This document shows positions 37,856 to 48,283 of a DNA stretch of 64,000 nt, piece after piece. Within the stretch, counting starts at the first letter, position 1. Each line of letters starts with the position of its first letter. This stretch comes from Argyresthia goedartella (lineage: Eukaryota > Arthropoda > Insecta > Lepidoptera > Argyresthiidae). The stretch is taken from the NCBI GenBank assembly GCA_949825045.1, contig OX463814.1, positions 37,590,383-37,654,382 on the forward strand, in the 5' to 3' direction. The position numbers and the translations under genes are program-made. Below the pieces are notes generated by a model, which worked only from the letters and a program-made list of their open reading frames with translations, was not told the origin of the DNA and did not search any database.

Positions 37856-38725
37856 ATGGTTTCAGCAGCATCATTTTATTCGTATCTTCTGGTTGACTTG
37901 TATGCTAAAATAGAGAGCGAGAGGTTACAATTAATTAAAAATAACCAAGCAAAGCTTAGAGTTGACAGTTATATTCATTTGAGGGATGCGGTAGGTAGGC
38001 AAACTGTAGATCAATTTGGTCAATTAGTCGTTCTTCCTACTTCATTTACATGCATGAGAAGACTCAGGATGCTATGACCTATGTCCTGCATTATGGCCGC
38101 CCTGACGTTTTAATTACACTTACTTGTAACCCTGAGTAAGTAGAAACTAAAGAACTCATATATCAGGGCCAAAAATCACACCATAGGTATGACGTGATTG
38201 AAAAGTGTTCCATTTGAAATTAAAAAAACTTATGGATATTTTAATTAAGGCAAGATATTTGGTGTAGTCTGTTGTTACATGTTATGTGTAGATTGGCAAA
38301 AGCGGGGATCGCCTCATGTGCATATTTTATTATGGTTGGAATCACGTATAGCTCCCAATAAAATTGATAACATTATATGTGCCGAAATTCCCGACCCAAT
38401 ATTGGATCCCCTCCCTAATTAAATTATTAGATCTAATATGCTACATGGTGCTTGCGGCCATTTAAATTACATGTCACCATGCATGAATGAGGGGAAATGT
38501 GTCAAAAGGTATCCAGTACCGCTGCTTAAAGATACACAGACAGTGGATGACGGTTATCCCCAGTACAGGAGGAGGGATTTATCTAAGGGTGGTTTCACTC
38601 TCAATTTGAATGGTATTCGAATAGATAATCGCTGGGTGGTGCCGTTTAACCCTAACCTTTGTCGCACAGTCAATGCGCATATTAATGTAAATTACTGTAA
38701 TTATGTAAAGTTGGCCTGGAGCTAA
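37856..38725 (+). pseudogene. Helitron Rep/helicase relic (Rep N-terminal region)
   Basis: Colinear pieces of the Helitron rolling-circle protein: LLVDLYAKIESERLQLIKNN and DSYIHLRDAVGR (37890-38010), then in shifted frames DAMTYVLHYGRPDVLITLTC (38060-38130), PHVHILLWL (38310, the two-His HUH metal motif), and at 38438-38725 MLHGACGHLNYMSPCMNEGK, DDGYPQYRRRD and NRWVVPFNPNLCRTVNAHIN. The catalytic Tyr pair and the helicase are absent, and stops and frameshifts occur throughout. In the family this domain nicks and joins DNA ends in rolling-circle transposition. No Helitron termini were recognised. Confidence 0.88.
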
Positions 38726-38964
38726 GAAGGACACAACTTTAGGAAGGGTCTACACCGTATTATTATTATTAATATTATTTTATAGACAAGCATTATTTAA
38801 GGCTTGTCTTTAAACGATTACCAAAAACGCACCTATTTTACTACCAATAAATTTGAAATGACTGCCAGAATGGATAAATGTCCACCAAATTGTGTTTGGA
38901 TAAATGATCACCAAACTTATTTTTATGTTTTGTGTACTTAAGTTTAGGTTTAAAGTATTCTTTG
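38726..38964. other. Intergenic, AT-rich
   Basis: Short ATT repeats at 38759-38775; nothing else recognised. Confidence 0.4.
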
Positions 38965-39080
38965 TTGTTCTTACATGTTCAACCTAACACGAAGGATAAA
39001 GGGGGCTTCGCTTCGCGCACCCCCTTTACCCTTCACCTAAGCTGCCGCAGTATTTTACCCTGATATTTTTTGCAACTTTT
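38965..39080 (-). repeat. Repeat family G, copy 3
   Basis: On the plus strand: CATGTTCAACCTAACACGAAGG, GGGGGCTTCGCTTCGCGCAC, TTCACCTAAGCTGCCGCAGT and TTTACCCTGATATT, the reverse complement of the order at 23036-23155. Confidence 0.7.
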
Positions 39081-39940
39081 GATGTTCATTTATCCATTTT
39101 GGGTAGGAAAAACATATTTTGGTGATCATATTTGTTGCTGGTGGTGTCATAATTAACCATAAATCTGTTAAATAAATAGCGGTACGCGACCTCGACACCT
39201 GAGGGGAATGGGTTTTTTTCGAATTATATTTAATTTGCAAGTGGACTGTAGTTTTAGCGATAGATTTAGGTATTTTGAGTTTAGGCACGCAGAAGAAAGG
39301 ATTGGCAATGCACTAACCTGATTATCTCTGCTCTGCTGTCTGCTTTCGACGTGGTTGGCCAACCAAAATACGCACTCTGAAGAAATGTTTTTAAAGTTCT
39401 AGGTAAGTATATAGCACAAATCACAACAGTTTTGGATTAAATTCACTCTGGGAGGCTATAAGCGAAACCTCAACCAATATGGCGGTAAATTTACCCGAAA
39501 ATAATGAGCGAGCGACCGTCCAATGCTAGCTGCATCTCGTTACACAGTGCATGTCAAAAGGAAGGATGAGGTTTGACAGGTAATGGGAAAAATACAGTCT
39601 ACCCTCTTATAAAAATATAAAAACGAAACCCAACAGTTGCCATTATTTAATAGTATGCTATACAAATGTTTGTAATGATATATATATAGATACAACAAGT
39701 AGGCATAGAATATATAGGCATACAATAGTAGGCATAGTATATTCTGAGTTCTGTTTTGTGTATTATCCGAATGAACTCATTTCTTACAAATTTACTTATT
39801 GCCTACTACTTTGAATATTCATGTAAAGATATGTTTATTTTTTCCCTATGTAGATATTAGATAATTTTCACAAAAGTGCACATTGTTGTGCGTGTTGTCA
39901 CACGTCATCGTTCTCAATGGAAGACCAGAGCTGATTGTTC
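39081..39940. other. Intergenic, nothing recognised
   Basis: AT-rich with no gene-like frame. Confidence 0.4.
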
Positions 39941-39946
39941 GCATAA

Positions 39947-40004
39947 TGTTGAGTTGAGGCCGGCTTGTGACAGGAATGTTGAGTTGAGGCCGGCTTGTGA
40001 CAGG
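39947..40004. repeat. 29-bp direct duplication
   Basis: GTTGAGTTGAGGCCGGCTTG plus TGACAGGAA occurs twice in tandem. Confidence 0.85.
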
Positions 40005-40027
40005 AAATACTCATATGTACCTACGGG

Positions 40028-40172
40028 CTTACTAATAAAAAAAGTTATTCACGGTTTAACTTATTCAGTGTTTTGTCCTTTTCATACGTCGAGTAAATGT
40101 CAAATGTCAAAGCAAGACAATACCCAATACTCTGTAAAAGTTAAACCGTGAATAACTTCCTTTATTAGTAAG
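40028..40172. mobile_element. Palindromic MITE family 4 (145 bp)
   Basis: Inverted ends of about 33 bp: CTTACTAATAAAAAAAGTTA then TTCACGGTTTAAC, against GTTAAACCGTGAATAACTTC then CTTTATTAGTAAG. The centre is noncoding. Only one copy in the window. Confidence 0.88.
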
Positions 40173-41022
40173 GCCGCTAGTGTTCAATATTGGTTGACAT
40201 TTTTATTTCCAGTTGAAAATTAACTTCTTTCTTTCTTTCCTTCTTTCTTTCATAAGAGGGGTGGAGAGAGGGCAGCAAAGTTTTACACGGGTTACTCTTT
40301 CAATATTGAGGCACATATATAAAAGCTACGTGTATGCCAAGTTTCATGCTTTCTTCCGGATTTCAGCAACAAACAAGCCGTACCATAGATGACTGAAATC
40401 AGTGATCTATTGCTAGATTCAAATAAATATGAACCGTTTCTGTAAGTGTATAAGTGTCTGTGTGAAACGAGAAGAGCAGCAGTTGTTAACTATGTCAGGT
40501 TGTTTATGAAGGTGTAATATATACGTAAATTCCAAACTCCTTTTTCCGTTTCGATGATGAACAATACGAATGCCATCAAACCGGGTACGGTCAATAAAAC
40601 TGCACGCATATAATACTTCTCGAAAACCTTTTGCTTCATTCTCGTGAACTTGAATAAAGTTTCAAAACTACTGGTCGAAATATATATAAATAGCGGTAAG
40701 CTATAACTATCATCATCTTTTGAGATTTAAGTATTGCTTTAAAGTTAAATGAAACCTATAACATATAAACACAAGACAATATATGCTTTAAAAATTGCCA
40801 AAGTCTTTAAATTCTCTCTAGCCATTAAAAAAAAGGATATTATAAACGTATAAGAAGTGAAAAAAAACAAACACCTGGTGGAAAAATCAATTTGTTGTTA
40901 TCAAACTAATTGTTCTTTTAACATTAAAACCCCATGTGAACGATACATGGTTTAACATACAAGTGTATTATCAGTATTAATGTCATTATTTTGTAACATA
41001 CGTTATAATTGACTATCACAGC
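40173..41022. other. 3' flank of the transporter gene, nothing recognised
   Basis: CTTTC microsatellite at 40228-40250; otherwise AT-rich. No clear poly(A) signal for the minus-strand gene was identified. Confidence 0.4.
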
Positions 41023-41303
41023 TTAAGCTACCGTTACATTTACATTTGGCACAACCTCATCCATTTCACTGGCAGAGAACATACTCTCTATAGAAGTATA
41101 GGAACCAGCGACAAGCGCAATCAAAGATATGATGCCAATGAGGATATTTTTCCAGAGTACATAGTTGAATTTTCCTAGAGATTTGTCCCATCGGTAGACC
41201 GTGTCGACAAATGCTGGGATGAGGAGACCCAGTGTGGACAGGAAGATGGCTCCGACGAGGTTGATGACCACTTCTAGGTTAGGGACCAGGGCTGCGACGA
41301 CGA
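41023..41303 (-). CDS. SLC36/PAT-like amino acid transporter, terminal exon
   Basis: The last 93 codons and TAA stop of a multi-pass transporter of the amino acid/auxin permease (Aa_trans) family; PAT-like members move small amino acids with protons across plasma or lysosomal membranes. Reads VVAALVPNLEVVINLVGAI, FLSTLGLLIPAFVDTVYRWD and NYVLWKNILIGIISLIALVA, giving three hydrophobic segments, then an acidic tail (SASEMDEVVPNVNVTVA). Acceptor TTCAACAG. The two leading bases complete the codon begun at 41754. Closest familiar relatives are the insect 'pathetic'/CG1139-type proteins, but substrate cannot be inferred. Confidence 0.95.
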
Positions 41304-41462
41304 CTGTTGAACAAATGAACATATTTACAAACGGTTTGAATCAACTGATAATCATCATCATCATCATCGATTGACTACCAGATAACTTAAATAAAAGACA
41401 AGCATCAAAAGCAGGAGGAATCCATTTTAGAAATTACCACCCCATTAGAAATTACCACCAAA

Positions 41463-41506
41463 TCCGGTTACGATTTCGTAATTACAATTACGAAATCGTA
41501 ACCGGA
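41463..41506. repeat. Perfect 21-bp-arm hairpin in a small intron
   Basis: TCCGGTTACGATTTCGTAAT plus T, then AC, then its exact complement. It lies inside the 450-bp intron between the last two transporter exons. Confidence 0.9.
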
Positions 41507-41753
41507 GGATGCGGCCTATACTTTTACTTCAATACTTTAGGAATAAGCACTAATTCCTAGAGTTTTGACAAATATTGAAGAATAATATAGTGATCGACAT
41601 TTCCATGCCCACGCCATCCCCCGCGTTTCGTCCGCGCGGCCAACTTAAAATCCTTATAATGCTTATGTTTAGTATGTATACTCCACTAATATTAGGTCCA
41701 ACTAATTCCATTTCTTACTGTTGGAGAGAAGATGCGGCTGAGTTATTACTCAC

Positions 41754-41923
41754 CGGTGAAAGCAACAAGGAGCGTCCTGAACGTTATCTGAAAGAAATTC
41801 TCATATTTGCCGGGAACGCGTCTCTTGATAATCCTGTTGAATAACTCCATGGGCACATAGAATTGTAGAGCGTAGGAGAAGTATATTACTATAGCCATGA
41901 CGATCTGGGCTCCTTGGGCGACC
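41754..41923 (-). CDS. SLC36/PAT-like amino acid transporter, penultimate exon
   Basis: Reads VAQGAQIVMAIVIYFSYALQ, FYVPMELFNRIIKRRVPGKY and FFQITFRTLLVAFT. The YALQFYVPMELF segment and the RTLL start of the next helix are strongly conserved in PAT-like transporters. Acceptor TTTTTTTTCCAG, donor GTGAGT. It enters with one base and leaves with one base, matching its neighbours. The upstream intron is 12.1 kb and contains a complete gypsy element. Confidence 0.95.
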
Positions 41924-41950
41924 CTGGAAAAAAAACAACTCCATTTAAAA

Positions 41951-42182
41951 ATAATAATAAATAATAATAATAATAATACCTTGGACACTATTGACAAACA
42001 TTGATCTAGCCCCAAACTAGGATTCCCTGTATCTTGGGTACTAGACAACGATACACATACTTATATAGATAAATATTATACTTAGACAGATAAACAACCA
42101 TGACTAGGGTACAAACATCCGTTCTCATCAAATAAATATATGCCCCCACCGGGACTCGAACCCGGGACCCTTGGCTTCGTCA
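41951..42182 (-). mobile_element. SINE family B, - copy
   Basis: (ATA)n tail 41951-41977, complement core AGCCCCAAACTAGGATTCC, and B-box complement GGGACTCGAACCCGGG (42151-42166). Truncated at the A box after CTTGGCTTCGTC. Confidence 0.9.
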
Positions 42183-42844
42183 TAAACATACTAACATACG
42201 TGCATTTGCAGTTAAGACCGGTCTTTCGGCTTTTTTTAGGTTCACTGTTGCATTGCTTAAATAAAATGTAATCAAATTGTTTGACATAAATCCTTAAATA
42301 TTTTTTTATAAACCCCTTATAATCACATAGGAAACATAAGCATTATCAACACTATAGTGATACAGCATGAACAAAAAATATATCTCCATAATTTCGCTTC
42401 GTAGAGAAAGGCTTAAAAGAAAAAACACGAAAAATTTAAATTTACCAAAAAAAAAACACATTGAATTCGTATTCAGCTAATATTATTATATTTTATTTGC
42501 ATACGCTTCGCTCCGCTAAGCATCACTACTCTCTGGTTATGCTTATTTTAAGTTTCAAAATAACATATATAAGTAAATTTAAAAAAGCCTTTCAATGTCT
42601 TTTTATTACTTTCTTCAGTCGTAAGCTCGCTCCGCTGGTTGCACAAATCAATCCGAATTATTTCCGATTGTGAAACTGTAATCGCAAGATTGGGATTGGC
42701 TCATATAACAAACAATTTTGAGGTCTTTTAAAAATATTGTTGCTGCTAACTAACAAAACTGGGTTATGTATGGATAAACCTGAGTCGTAACAAAAGTTGA
42801 TATGGCGACACAGCTGCTCAGAACCACACCCATTTTGAGATATG
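42183..42844. other. Transporter intron, AT-rich, nothing recognised
   Basis: No gene or identifiable repeat. Confidence 0.4.
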
Positions 42845-42856
42845 AGCATGTTTCGG

Positions 42857-42915
42857 ATATGTCACCGTAAGATAGCAAAACCCGTTAGTTGATAAACTAA
42901 CGCGTTAGTTGACTA
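42857..42915. repeat. GTTAGTTGATAAACTAAC hairpin repeat, second locus
   Basis: ATATGTCACCGTAAGATAGC then CCGTTAGTTGATAAACTAAC, as at 31578-31700. Confidence 0.75.
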
Positions 42916-43617
42916 AACACATAATCCTGATAAGCAAAAGGATCAAAAGCATGGCTTAGCAGTTGCACACACTTAGTTACAGCTAGTTTTCGTTTTTGTT
43001 TGACTAAATTAATTTATTAAATGTCAGGATTATCTATAATTTATCTATAGAACCTGGCACCCATTTAGATCTGATTTGTTTTTTTATTAAAGTCTCTAAG
43101 TAAGCTCCCTTCCTACTGTTTTGCTCTGCAGAAAATTTCACCAGCTAGTTAAAAAAAGGTAAGTCAATGTTGAAATTAAATCCAAAACAAGTTTTACTTC
43201 ATTGTGTTATCATCATTTTCTGATTGGTGAGGTGGTTTTGTTAGGTTTTTACAAAACTCCATGGATACATTAATTATCACCCACTCCATGACATTTAAAA
43301 AATAGACCTACCAAATCTATGAGATTATTGGTACAGTCAGGTCACTAAAGGCTTTTATACAAAAATAATGTGTATATAATGATGACAACATTTTATTCGC
43401 TGGTATATTTTTACAAATAAACTATTACATTGCAAACAATCAATGCTGAAGATGGCACTGCATAATTGTGAGTGATTAGTCGTTTCGTATAGTTTCGTTT
43501 TACATTCTCATCTCGTTTTTTCGTATGTCTGAAAATGTTGGTTTTATTAAAAAGTAACGAATGCGTCAGAAATTACAGCTTATTTTATAGGTATTTGTTT
43601 TAGTTATATTTAATAAT
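42916..43617. other. Transporter intron left of the gypsy element
   Basis: No gene-like feature seen. Confidence 0.4.
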
Positions 43618-43622
43618 ATATC

Positions 43623-43811
43623 TGTAGGGACATGCTTATGTCAGCAATATGTAACAGTGGTAGCGAGTGCGCTCTGCTTGCGAGTTAGTCGTTCCGTAAT
43701 CGCGTTCTAAGTAACTTGTCTCTTCTGTGTTATCCCGGGTGTACCGTGTAAAACTGAACTGTAATAAAGGATCTATACTAAAGACTAAGTGAATATTATT
43801 GACACTCCTAA
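43623..43811 (+). repeat. 5' LTR of the gypsy element (189 bp)
   Basis: Begins TGTAGGGACATGCTTATGTC and ends TTATTGACACTCCTAA. Contains AATAAAGGATC near 43764, a likely poly(A) signal. No difference from the 3' LTR was seen. Confidence 0.95.
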
Positions 43812-43813
43812 AT

Positions 43814-43826
43814 TGGTGACCCCGAC
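43814..43826 (+). other. Primer-binding site, tRNA-Trp type
   Basis: TGGTGACCCCGAC two bases after the LTR complements the 3' end of animal tRNA-Trp plus CCA, as I recall that tRNA. The match stops after 13 nt. Confidence 0.8.
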
Positions 43827-43941
43827 TCTTTTTTTCTGGGAATCAGTGCAGTGACAAGTGTATACCTACCTACGAACGAGCGGCGACGGGACGACTCCCG
43901 GCTAAGTAACCACGACTTGGCCGGAGTTTCAACGTGGAACA

Positions 43942-44790
43942 ATGAGTAAGGGAGCGGGCCAAGACAAGGCTGGAGCCGCCGCCGGACCCAGCAAAGAAGA
44001 GCAACCATCTGAAATGGCGTCAATTTCGGTGTCGGCGAGAATCCCTGAATTCTGGCAGGAACAGCCGCGTTTATGGTTCGCGCAGTTCGAGGCGATAGTC
44101 AGCCCCCAGAAACAAGGTGACGAATATAAATACCAACTGGCAGTGTCAAAGTTAAGTAGGGATGCATTACAACAGTGCTCAGACATACTTTATACACCAC
44201 CAGCAGAAGGGAAATATAATTCACTCAAAGAGAGGCTTCTCAAGGTGTACGAAGAGTCTCCAGAACGACAATTTCAGCGTCTGGTCGGTGAAATGGATTT
44301 GGGATCACAGAAACCCACGCAGCTGCTACGAAAAATGATGACTTTAGCAAGGAACTGCCAAGCGAGTGATGAAACAGTTCATAGATTATGGATGGCACGA
44401 CTACCGACGCCTGTAAGAGCGGTGTTGACAGCGAGTCAAGATCAGACATTGGAGAACCTGGGGACAATTGCAGATAAGGTAGTGGAAAACATAACGAGTG
44501 TGAACGAGGTAGCGTCGGTAAGCAGCGGTGCAGCAAACTTCGCGATGCAAGAGATGATGACAGCTATGAACAAATTGGTCCTGGAGGTAGCTTCTCTGCG
44601 CGGCGAGATACGTGGCAGGTCACAAGCAAGGTACCAGAGTAGGGGCAGATCAGCGTCAAGGGGCAGATCGCCATCACCTAACAGAACTCCAGAGAGTCCG
44701 GACTGGCTCTGTCGGTACCATTTCCGATTTAGATCAAGAGCGACTAGATGTGAGAAACCCTGCGCATGGAAACAACCGGCGGAAAACTAG
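43942..44790 (+). CDS. Gypsy element gag (282 aa)
   Basis: Structural polyprotein. The capsid-like region includes IPEFWQEQPRLWFAQFEAI, YQLAVSKLSRDALQQCSDIL, YNSLKERLLKVYEES and the helix ending RLWMARLPTPVRAVLTAS. An Arg/Ser-rich stretch (RGRSASRGRSPSPNR, about 240-255) precedes the zinc motif WLCRYHFRFRSRATRCEKPC, spaced C-x2-H-x9-C-x3-C, the CHCC type of CsRn1 relatives. The start is the first ATG, 115 bp after the primer-binding site region, and the frame has no break. It overlaps pol by 25 nt in the -1 frame (pol ATG 44766), so pol may be made by frameshifting near GGAAAAC just before the gag stop, or by restart. Confidence 0.93.
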   Translation: MSKGAGQDKAGAAAGPSKEEQPSEMASISVSARIPEFWQEQPRLWFAQFEAIVSPQKQGDEYKYQLAVSKLSRDALQQCSDILYTPPAEGKYNSLKERLLKVYEESPERQFQRLVGEMDLGSQKPTQLLRKMMTLARNCQASDETVHRLWMARLPTPVRAVLTASQDQTLENLGTIADKVVENITSVNEVASVSSGAANFAMQEMMTAMNKLVLEVASLRGEIRGRSQARYQSRGRSASRGRSPSPNRTPESPDWLCRYHFRFRSRATRCEKPCAWKQPAEN

Positions 44791-46760
44791 AAGCAACGGC
44801 CTCAGGAGACGTAGGAAATACCGTGCTGCGAGAAAATCGTCTCTGTGTGTACGATCGTAAAAACGCGTTGCGGTGGTTAGTGGATACTGGTGCGAACATT
44901 TCAGTTATTCCAAAATCAAAAGTGAACAAACATTTGCGACGTGGAAATGTATCTTATAAACTATATGCGGCAAACGGTTCGGAGATACAAACCTACGGAA
45001 CTGTGACTTTAGAATTAAATTTAAGATTAAGAAGAGCATTGAAATGGGTGTTTGTAATTGCCAATGTAAGCAAACCAATCTTGGGAGCAGATTTTTTAGA
45101 GCATTATAAGCTGTTAGTTGATGTAAGTGGGAAATGTTTGCGAGATAAAATTACTGACTTAAAAACAATAGGAATTTTGGTTGATTATGGGGCTACTACA
45201 GTGAGCACTTTCGATGGCGGAAACCCCTGTAGCGAAATTTTGGCAAGATACCCAGACATAACCAGGCCTTTTAACCTGAAATATGATACTAAACACGGGG
45301 TACACCATTACATTGATACAAAGGGCCCACCTGTTCATGCAAAGGCGAGACGTTTACCCCCAGATAGGTATGACAAGGTCAGGGAGGAATTTAGGAATAT
45401 GCAAGAATTAGGTATTTGCCGTCCATCGAAGAGCGAATGGGCAAGCCCGCTTCACGTTGTGCCCAAGAAAGATGGGCAAATCCGACCCTGTGGTGACTAC
45501 AGGCAGCTGAACGCGGCGACCAAGCCGGACCGTTACCCCATCCCAAGACTGCAGGACTTCACATATGGACTTTCAGGTAAGAAACTTTTTTCGCATATTG
45601 ATGCAAATAAGGCATTCCATAACATCCCAATCAATCCTCAGGACGTCGAAAAAACCGCAATAATTACCCCATTTGGGCTATTCGAGTTTCCCAGAATGAC
45701 GTTTGGCCTATGTAACGCAGCCCAGACGTATCAAAGGTTCATGAACGACGTAGTATTAAAAGGCATAGAACAGATTAGGTGCGAGGCTACCAGGGAATCG
45801 AGTACCGAAAAATCGAACCTATTCTGTTATATTGATGACGTCATTATATCGAGTCATTGTGTGGAATGCCATAAGAAACACCTTGATGTGGTTTGCCAAA
45901 GGTATAGTGAGTGCGGGCTAACCATCAATATGGCAAAGTGTGAATTTGCAAAAGATAAAGTAGAATTCCTTGGTTATGAGGTATCGGCGGAGGGTATCAC
46001 ACCCCTCCAAAGTAAAGTGGAGGCCATCATGAATTTTCCTCGTCCACAAACAGTAGAACAACTGAGAAGATTCTTAGGGATGATTAATTTTTACAGATCT
46101 CATCTGCCCAGAGCCGTGGAACAACAGCAGGAACTGAACAAGTTTCTGCACAACACTAAGAAAAGAGATAAGACCAGAATAACGTGGACGGAGGAGGCGA
46201 GTAAAGCATTTGAACAATGTAAGGTGAGCCTTAGAAATGCTATTACCCTAGCTCATCCATTGGAAGGCGTTCCTTTAGCACTGATGTCTGATGCGTCTGA
46301 CTCGTGTATCGGCGGAGTACTACAGCAGTGGGATGGTAAGTCGTGGAGACCGTTAGGATTTTACTCAAAGAAACTTTCCGGTACTCAGACTAAATATAGT
46401 ACCTATGACAGGGAACTTTTAGCAATATACTTATCAATCGAACATTTCCAGAACATGATCGAAGGCCGACCATTGATAATCTTCACGGACCATAAGCCGC
46501 TATCATTCGCATTTACAAAGCCCGACAACGGCAAGGAATTAGCTAGAAGAATTAGACAATTAGCATACATAAGTGAGTTCTCAACAGATATACGACATAT
46601 AAAAGGCGACCTAAACATTGTAGCTGACGCCTTGTCCCGTGTAGAAACAATAGAATGTCCCACTGTGTTCGATTTCGCAGACCTAGCAAGAGCGCAGGAA
46701 GCCGATACTCAGATTACATTACTGCTAAATGAAGCGAGCGAAAAAATAGTTATGAATTGA
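44766..46760 (+). CDS. Gypsy element pol: protease, reverse transcriptase, RNase H
   Basis: 664-residue frame. Aspartic protease: WLVDTGANISVIP near residue 40 and ILGADFLEHY near 100. Reverse transcriptase: PPVHAKARRLPPDRY, WASPLHVVPKKDGQIRPCGD, DYRQLNAATKPDRYPIP, LFSHIDANKAFHNIPI (catalytic Asp), FGLCNAAQTYQRFM and FCYIDDVIIS (YIDD). RNase H: LALMSDASDSCIGGVLQ, YSTYDRELLAIYLSIEHF, IIFTDHKPLSFAF and NIVADALSRVE. All catalytic acids visible by eye are present. A gap-prone insertion (CEATRESSTEKSNLF) lies before YIDD. The frame ends at a TGA at 46758-46760 just after a run of six A at 46740-46745; integrase continues in the -1 frame. Either an A was lost from the run or a shift is used. Confidence 0.95.
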   Translation: METTGGKLEATASGDVGNTVLRENRLCVYDRKNALRWLVDTGANISVIPKSKVNKHLRRGNVSYKLYAANGSEIQTYGTVTLELNLRLRRALKWVFVIANVSKPILGADFLEHYKLLVDVSGKCLRDKITDLKTIGILVDYGATTVSTFDGGNPCSEILARYPDITRPFNLKYDTKHGVHHYIDTKGPPVHAKARRLPPDRYDKVREEFRNMQELGICRPSKSEWASPLHVVPKKDGQIRPCGDYRQLNAATKPDRYPIPRLQDFTYGLSGKKLFSHIDANKAFHNIPINPQDVEKTAIITPFGLFEFPRMTFGLCNAAQTYQRFMNDVVLKGIEQIRCEATRESSTEKSNLFCYIDDVIISSHCVECHKKHLDVVCQRYSECGLTINMAKCEFAKDKVEFLGYEVSAEGITPLQSKVEAIMNFPRPQTVEQLRRFLGMINFYRSHLPRAVEQQQELNKFLHNTKKRDKTRITWTEEASKAFEQCKVSLRNAITLAHPLEGVPLALMSDASDSCIGGVLQQWDGKSWRPLGFYSKKLSGTQTKYSTYDRELLAIYLSIEHFQNMIEGRPLIIFTDHKPLSFAFTKPDNGKELARRIRQLAYISEFSTDIRHIKGDLNIVADALSRVETIECPTVFDFADLARAQEADTQITLLLNEASEKIVMN

Positions 46761-48022
46761 AACAATGTAGCATGCCCAACTCAGACAGCAAGATTTATTG
46801 TGAAGTAACTCAGAAAAATATTAGACCATACGTCCCGGAAAATATGAGGAAACAAGTTTTTGATGCGATTCATGGCATCAGCCACCCAGGTATTAGGACA
46901 ACAAGGAGAATGGTAGCTAAGAGGTACTTTTGGCCAGGTATGAATAAGGATGTAGGCCTTTGGGCCAAAACTTGTATCGCCTGTCAGCGAGCCAAAGTAG
47001 TGCGTCATACCAGCTCCGGGATAGGACAATTTGAGAAGAGAGAACGTTTCGAACATATTCACGTCGATATAGTTGGCCCGCTACAGACAACTCAGGAAGG
47101 GTACAGGTATGTATTGACAGTTATAGACAGATTCACCAGGTGGCCTGAGGCTTTCCCACTGAAAACAATAACGGCAGATATAGTTGCAAAAACGCTATAC
47201 GAGGGCTGGATTTGTCGATTTGGAAATTGCAGGGTAATAACCACAGACAAAGGCCGGCAATTCGAGAGTGATTTGTTCACAAAACTGATGCATATGTTAG
47301 GGGTAAGTAGAATCAGAACAACCCCATACCACCCCGAGAGCAACGGCATGATAGAACGCTGGCACCGTAGCCTTAAGGCGGCGTTAATGGCAAGGTTATC
47401 GCAGACCTCGTGGGTGGACGAACTTCCAACGATCCTGCTTGGGTTGAGAACAGCCATTCGTAGTGATTCAGGGATAAGTGCCGCAGAACTGGTATATGGA
47501 CAGACAATCACTTTACCAGGTGAAATGTATGTACAGAGTCCTCAGAGATCGTTAGATGAACATGAGTACTTGGAAACACTGCGTAAGTCAATTGCACAGA
47601 ATAGGCCCCAGCCCAGTTCACACTCGAATTCTAGAACCGTGTTTGTTCATCCGGACCTGAAATTATGTGAGTATGTATTTATTAGAAATGACGCCGTACG
47701 CAAGCCTTTACAGCCACCGTATGACGGACCGTACAAAATAGTAAGTAGAACAGACAAATATTATTCGATACAGTTGCCCAACAGAATCACGCAAGTTTCT
47801 ATAGACAGGCTTAAACCGGCGTATTTAATTAGGGAAGACGAAGATACATTAGGCAGAAACCCAAGGGTAGCATTGAGAGTTAGGGGACAAACAAACCAAC
47901 AGACAATAGACATGCCACCCCCCTTTTCAAATTTCGAGCCAGCGGCAGATTTAGTACCCGCCAGCGAAAAGTGCACACGTAGCGGCCGCGTCGTCAAGCG
48001 ACCCGTGCGCTTCATTAATTGA
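46757..48022 (+). CDS. Gypsy element integrase (-1 frame relative to pol)
   Basis: The frame opens upstream of 46757 (its first listed codon is TTG, so no ATG start) and runs to 48022. N-terminal zinc domain: H-x3-H in AIHGISHPGIR and C-x2-C in KTCIACQRAKV. Core catalytic triad: Asp in FEHIHVDIVGPL, Asp in VITTDKGRQFES, Glu in HPESNGMIERWHRSLK. C-terminal GPY/F-type module: LQPPYDGPYKIVSRTDKYYS followed by VSIDRLKPAYL. Ends with a basic KCTRSGRVVKRPVRFIN. It would normally be the end of pol; here a one-base offset separates it from RNase H. Apart from that offset it shows no damage. Confidence 0.95.
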   Translation: MKQCSMPNSDSKIYCEVTQKNIRPYVPENMRKQVFDAIHGISHPGIRTTRRMVAKRYFWPGMNKDVGLWAKTCIACQRAKVVRHTSSGIGQFEKRERFEHIHVDIVGPLQTTQEGYRYVLTVIDRFTRWPEAFPLKTITADIVAKTLYEGWICRFGNCRVITTDKGRQFESDLFTKLMHMLGVSRIRTTPYHPESNGMIERWHRSLKAALMARLSQTSWVDELPTILLGLRTAIRSDSGISAAELVYGQTITLPGEMYVQSPQRSLDEHEYLETLRKSIAQNRPQPSSHSNSRTVFVHPDLKLCEYVFIRNDAVRKPLQPPYDGPYKIVSRTDKYYSIQLPNRITQVSIDRLKPAYLIREDEDTLGRNPRVALRVRGQTNQQTIDMPPPFSNFEPAADLVPASEKCTRSGRVVKRPVRFIN

Positions 48023-48283
48023 GCACACGCAATAGGTATAAGTTTTGAATAGAAAATAATATAGTTTAAATACGGATTTTGTCAGATGTTAAACGACGGA
48101 TGTTGTTGTAAGAAAAATGTTTACCTCAGCGGTCAGCACCATTAATTAGAATAGTCAATAGTTTAAATATAGCTGTGCGAGAGTAAATCGTCATTATTAC
48201 CGCAATATTGATAAGAGTTACTTATCGGGCCCTTAGCGCATCAATTGTATCGAGTTAACAAAATTGCTATTTTTTGGAACACA

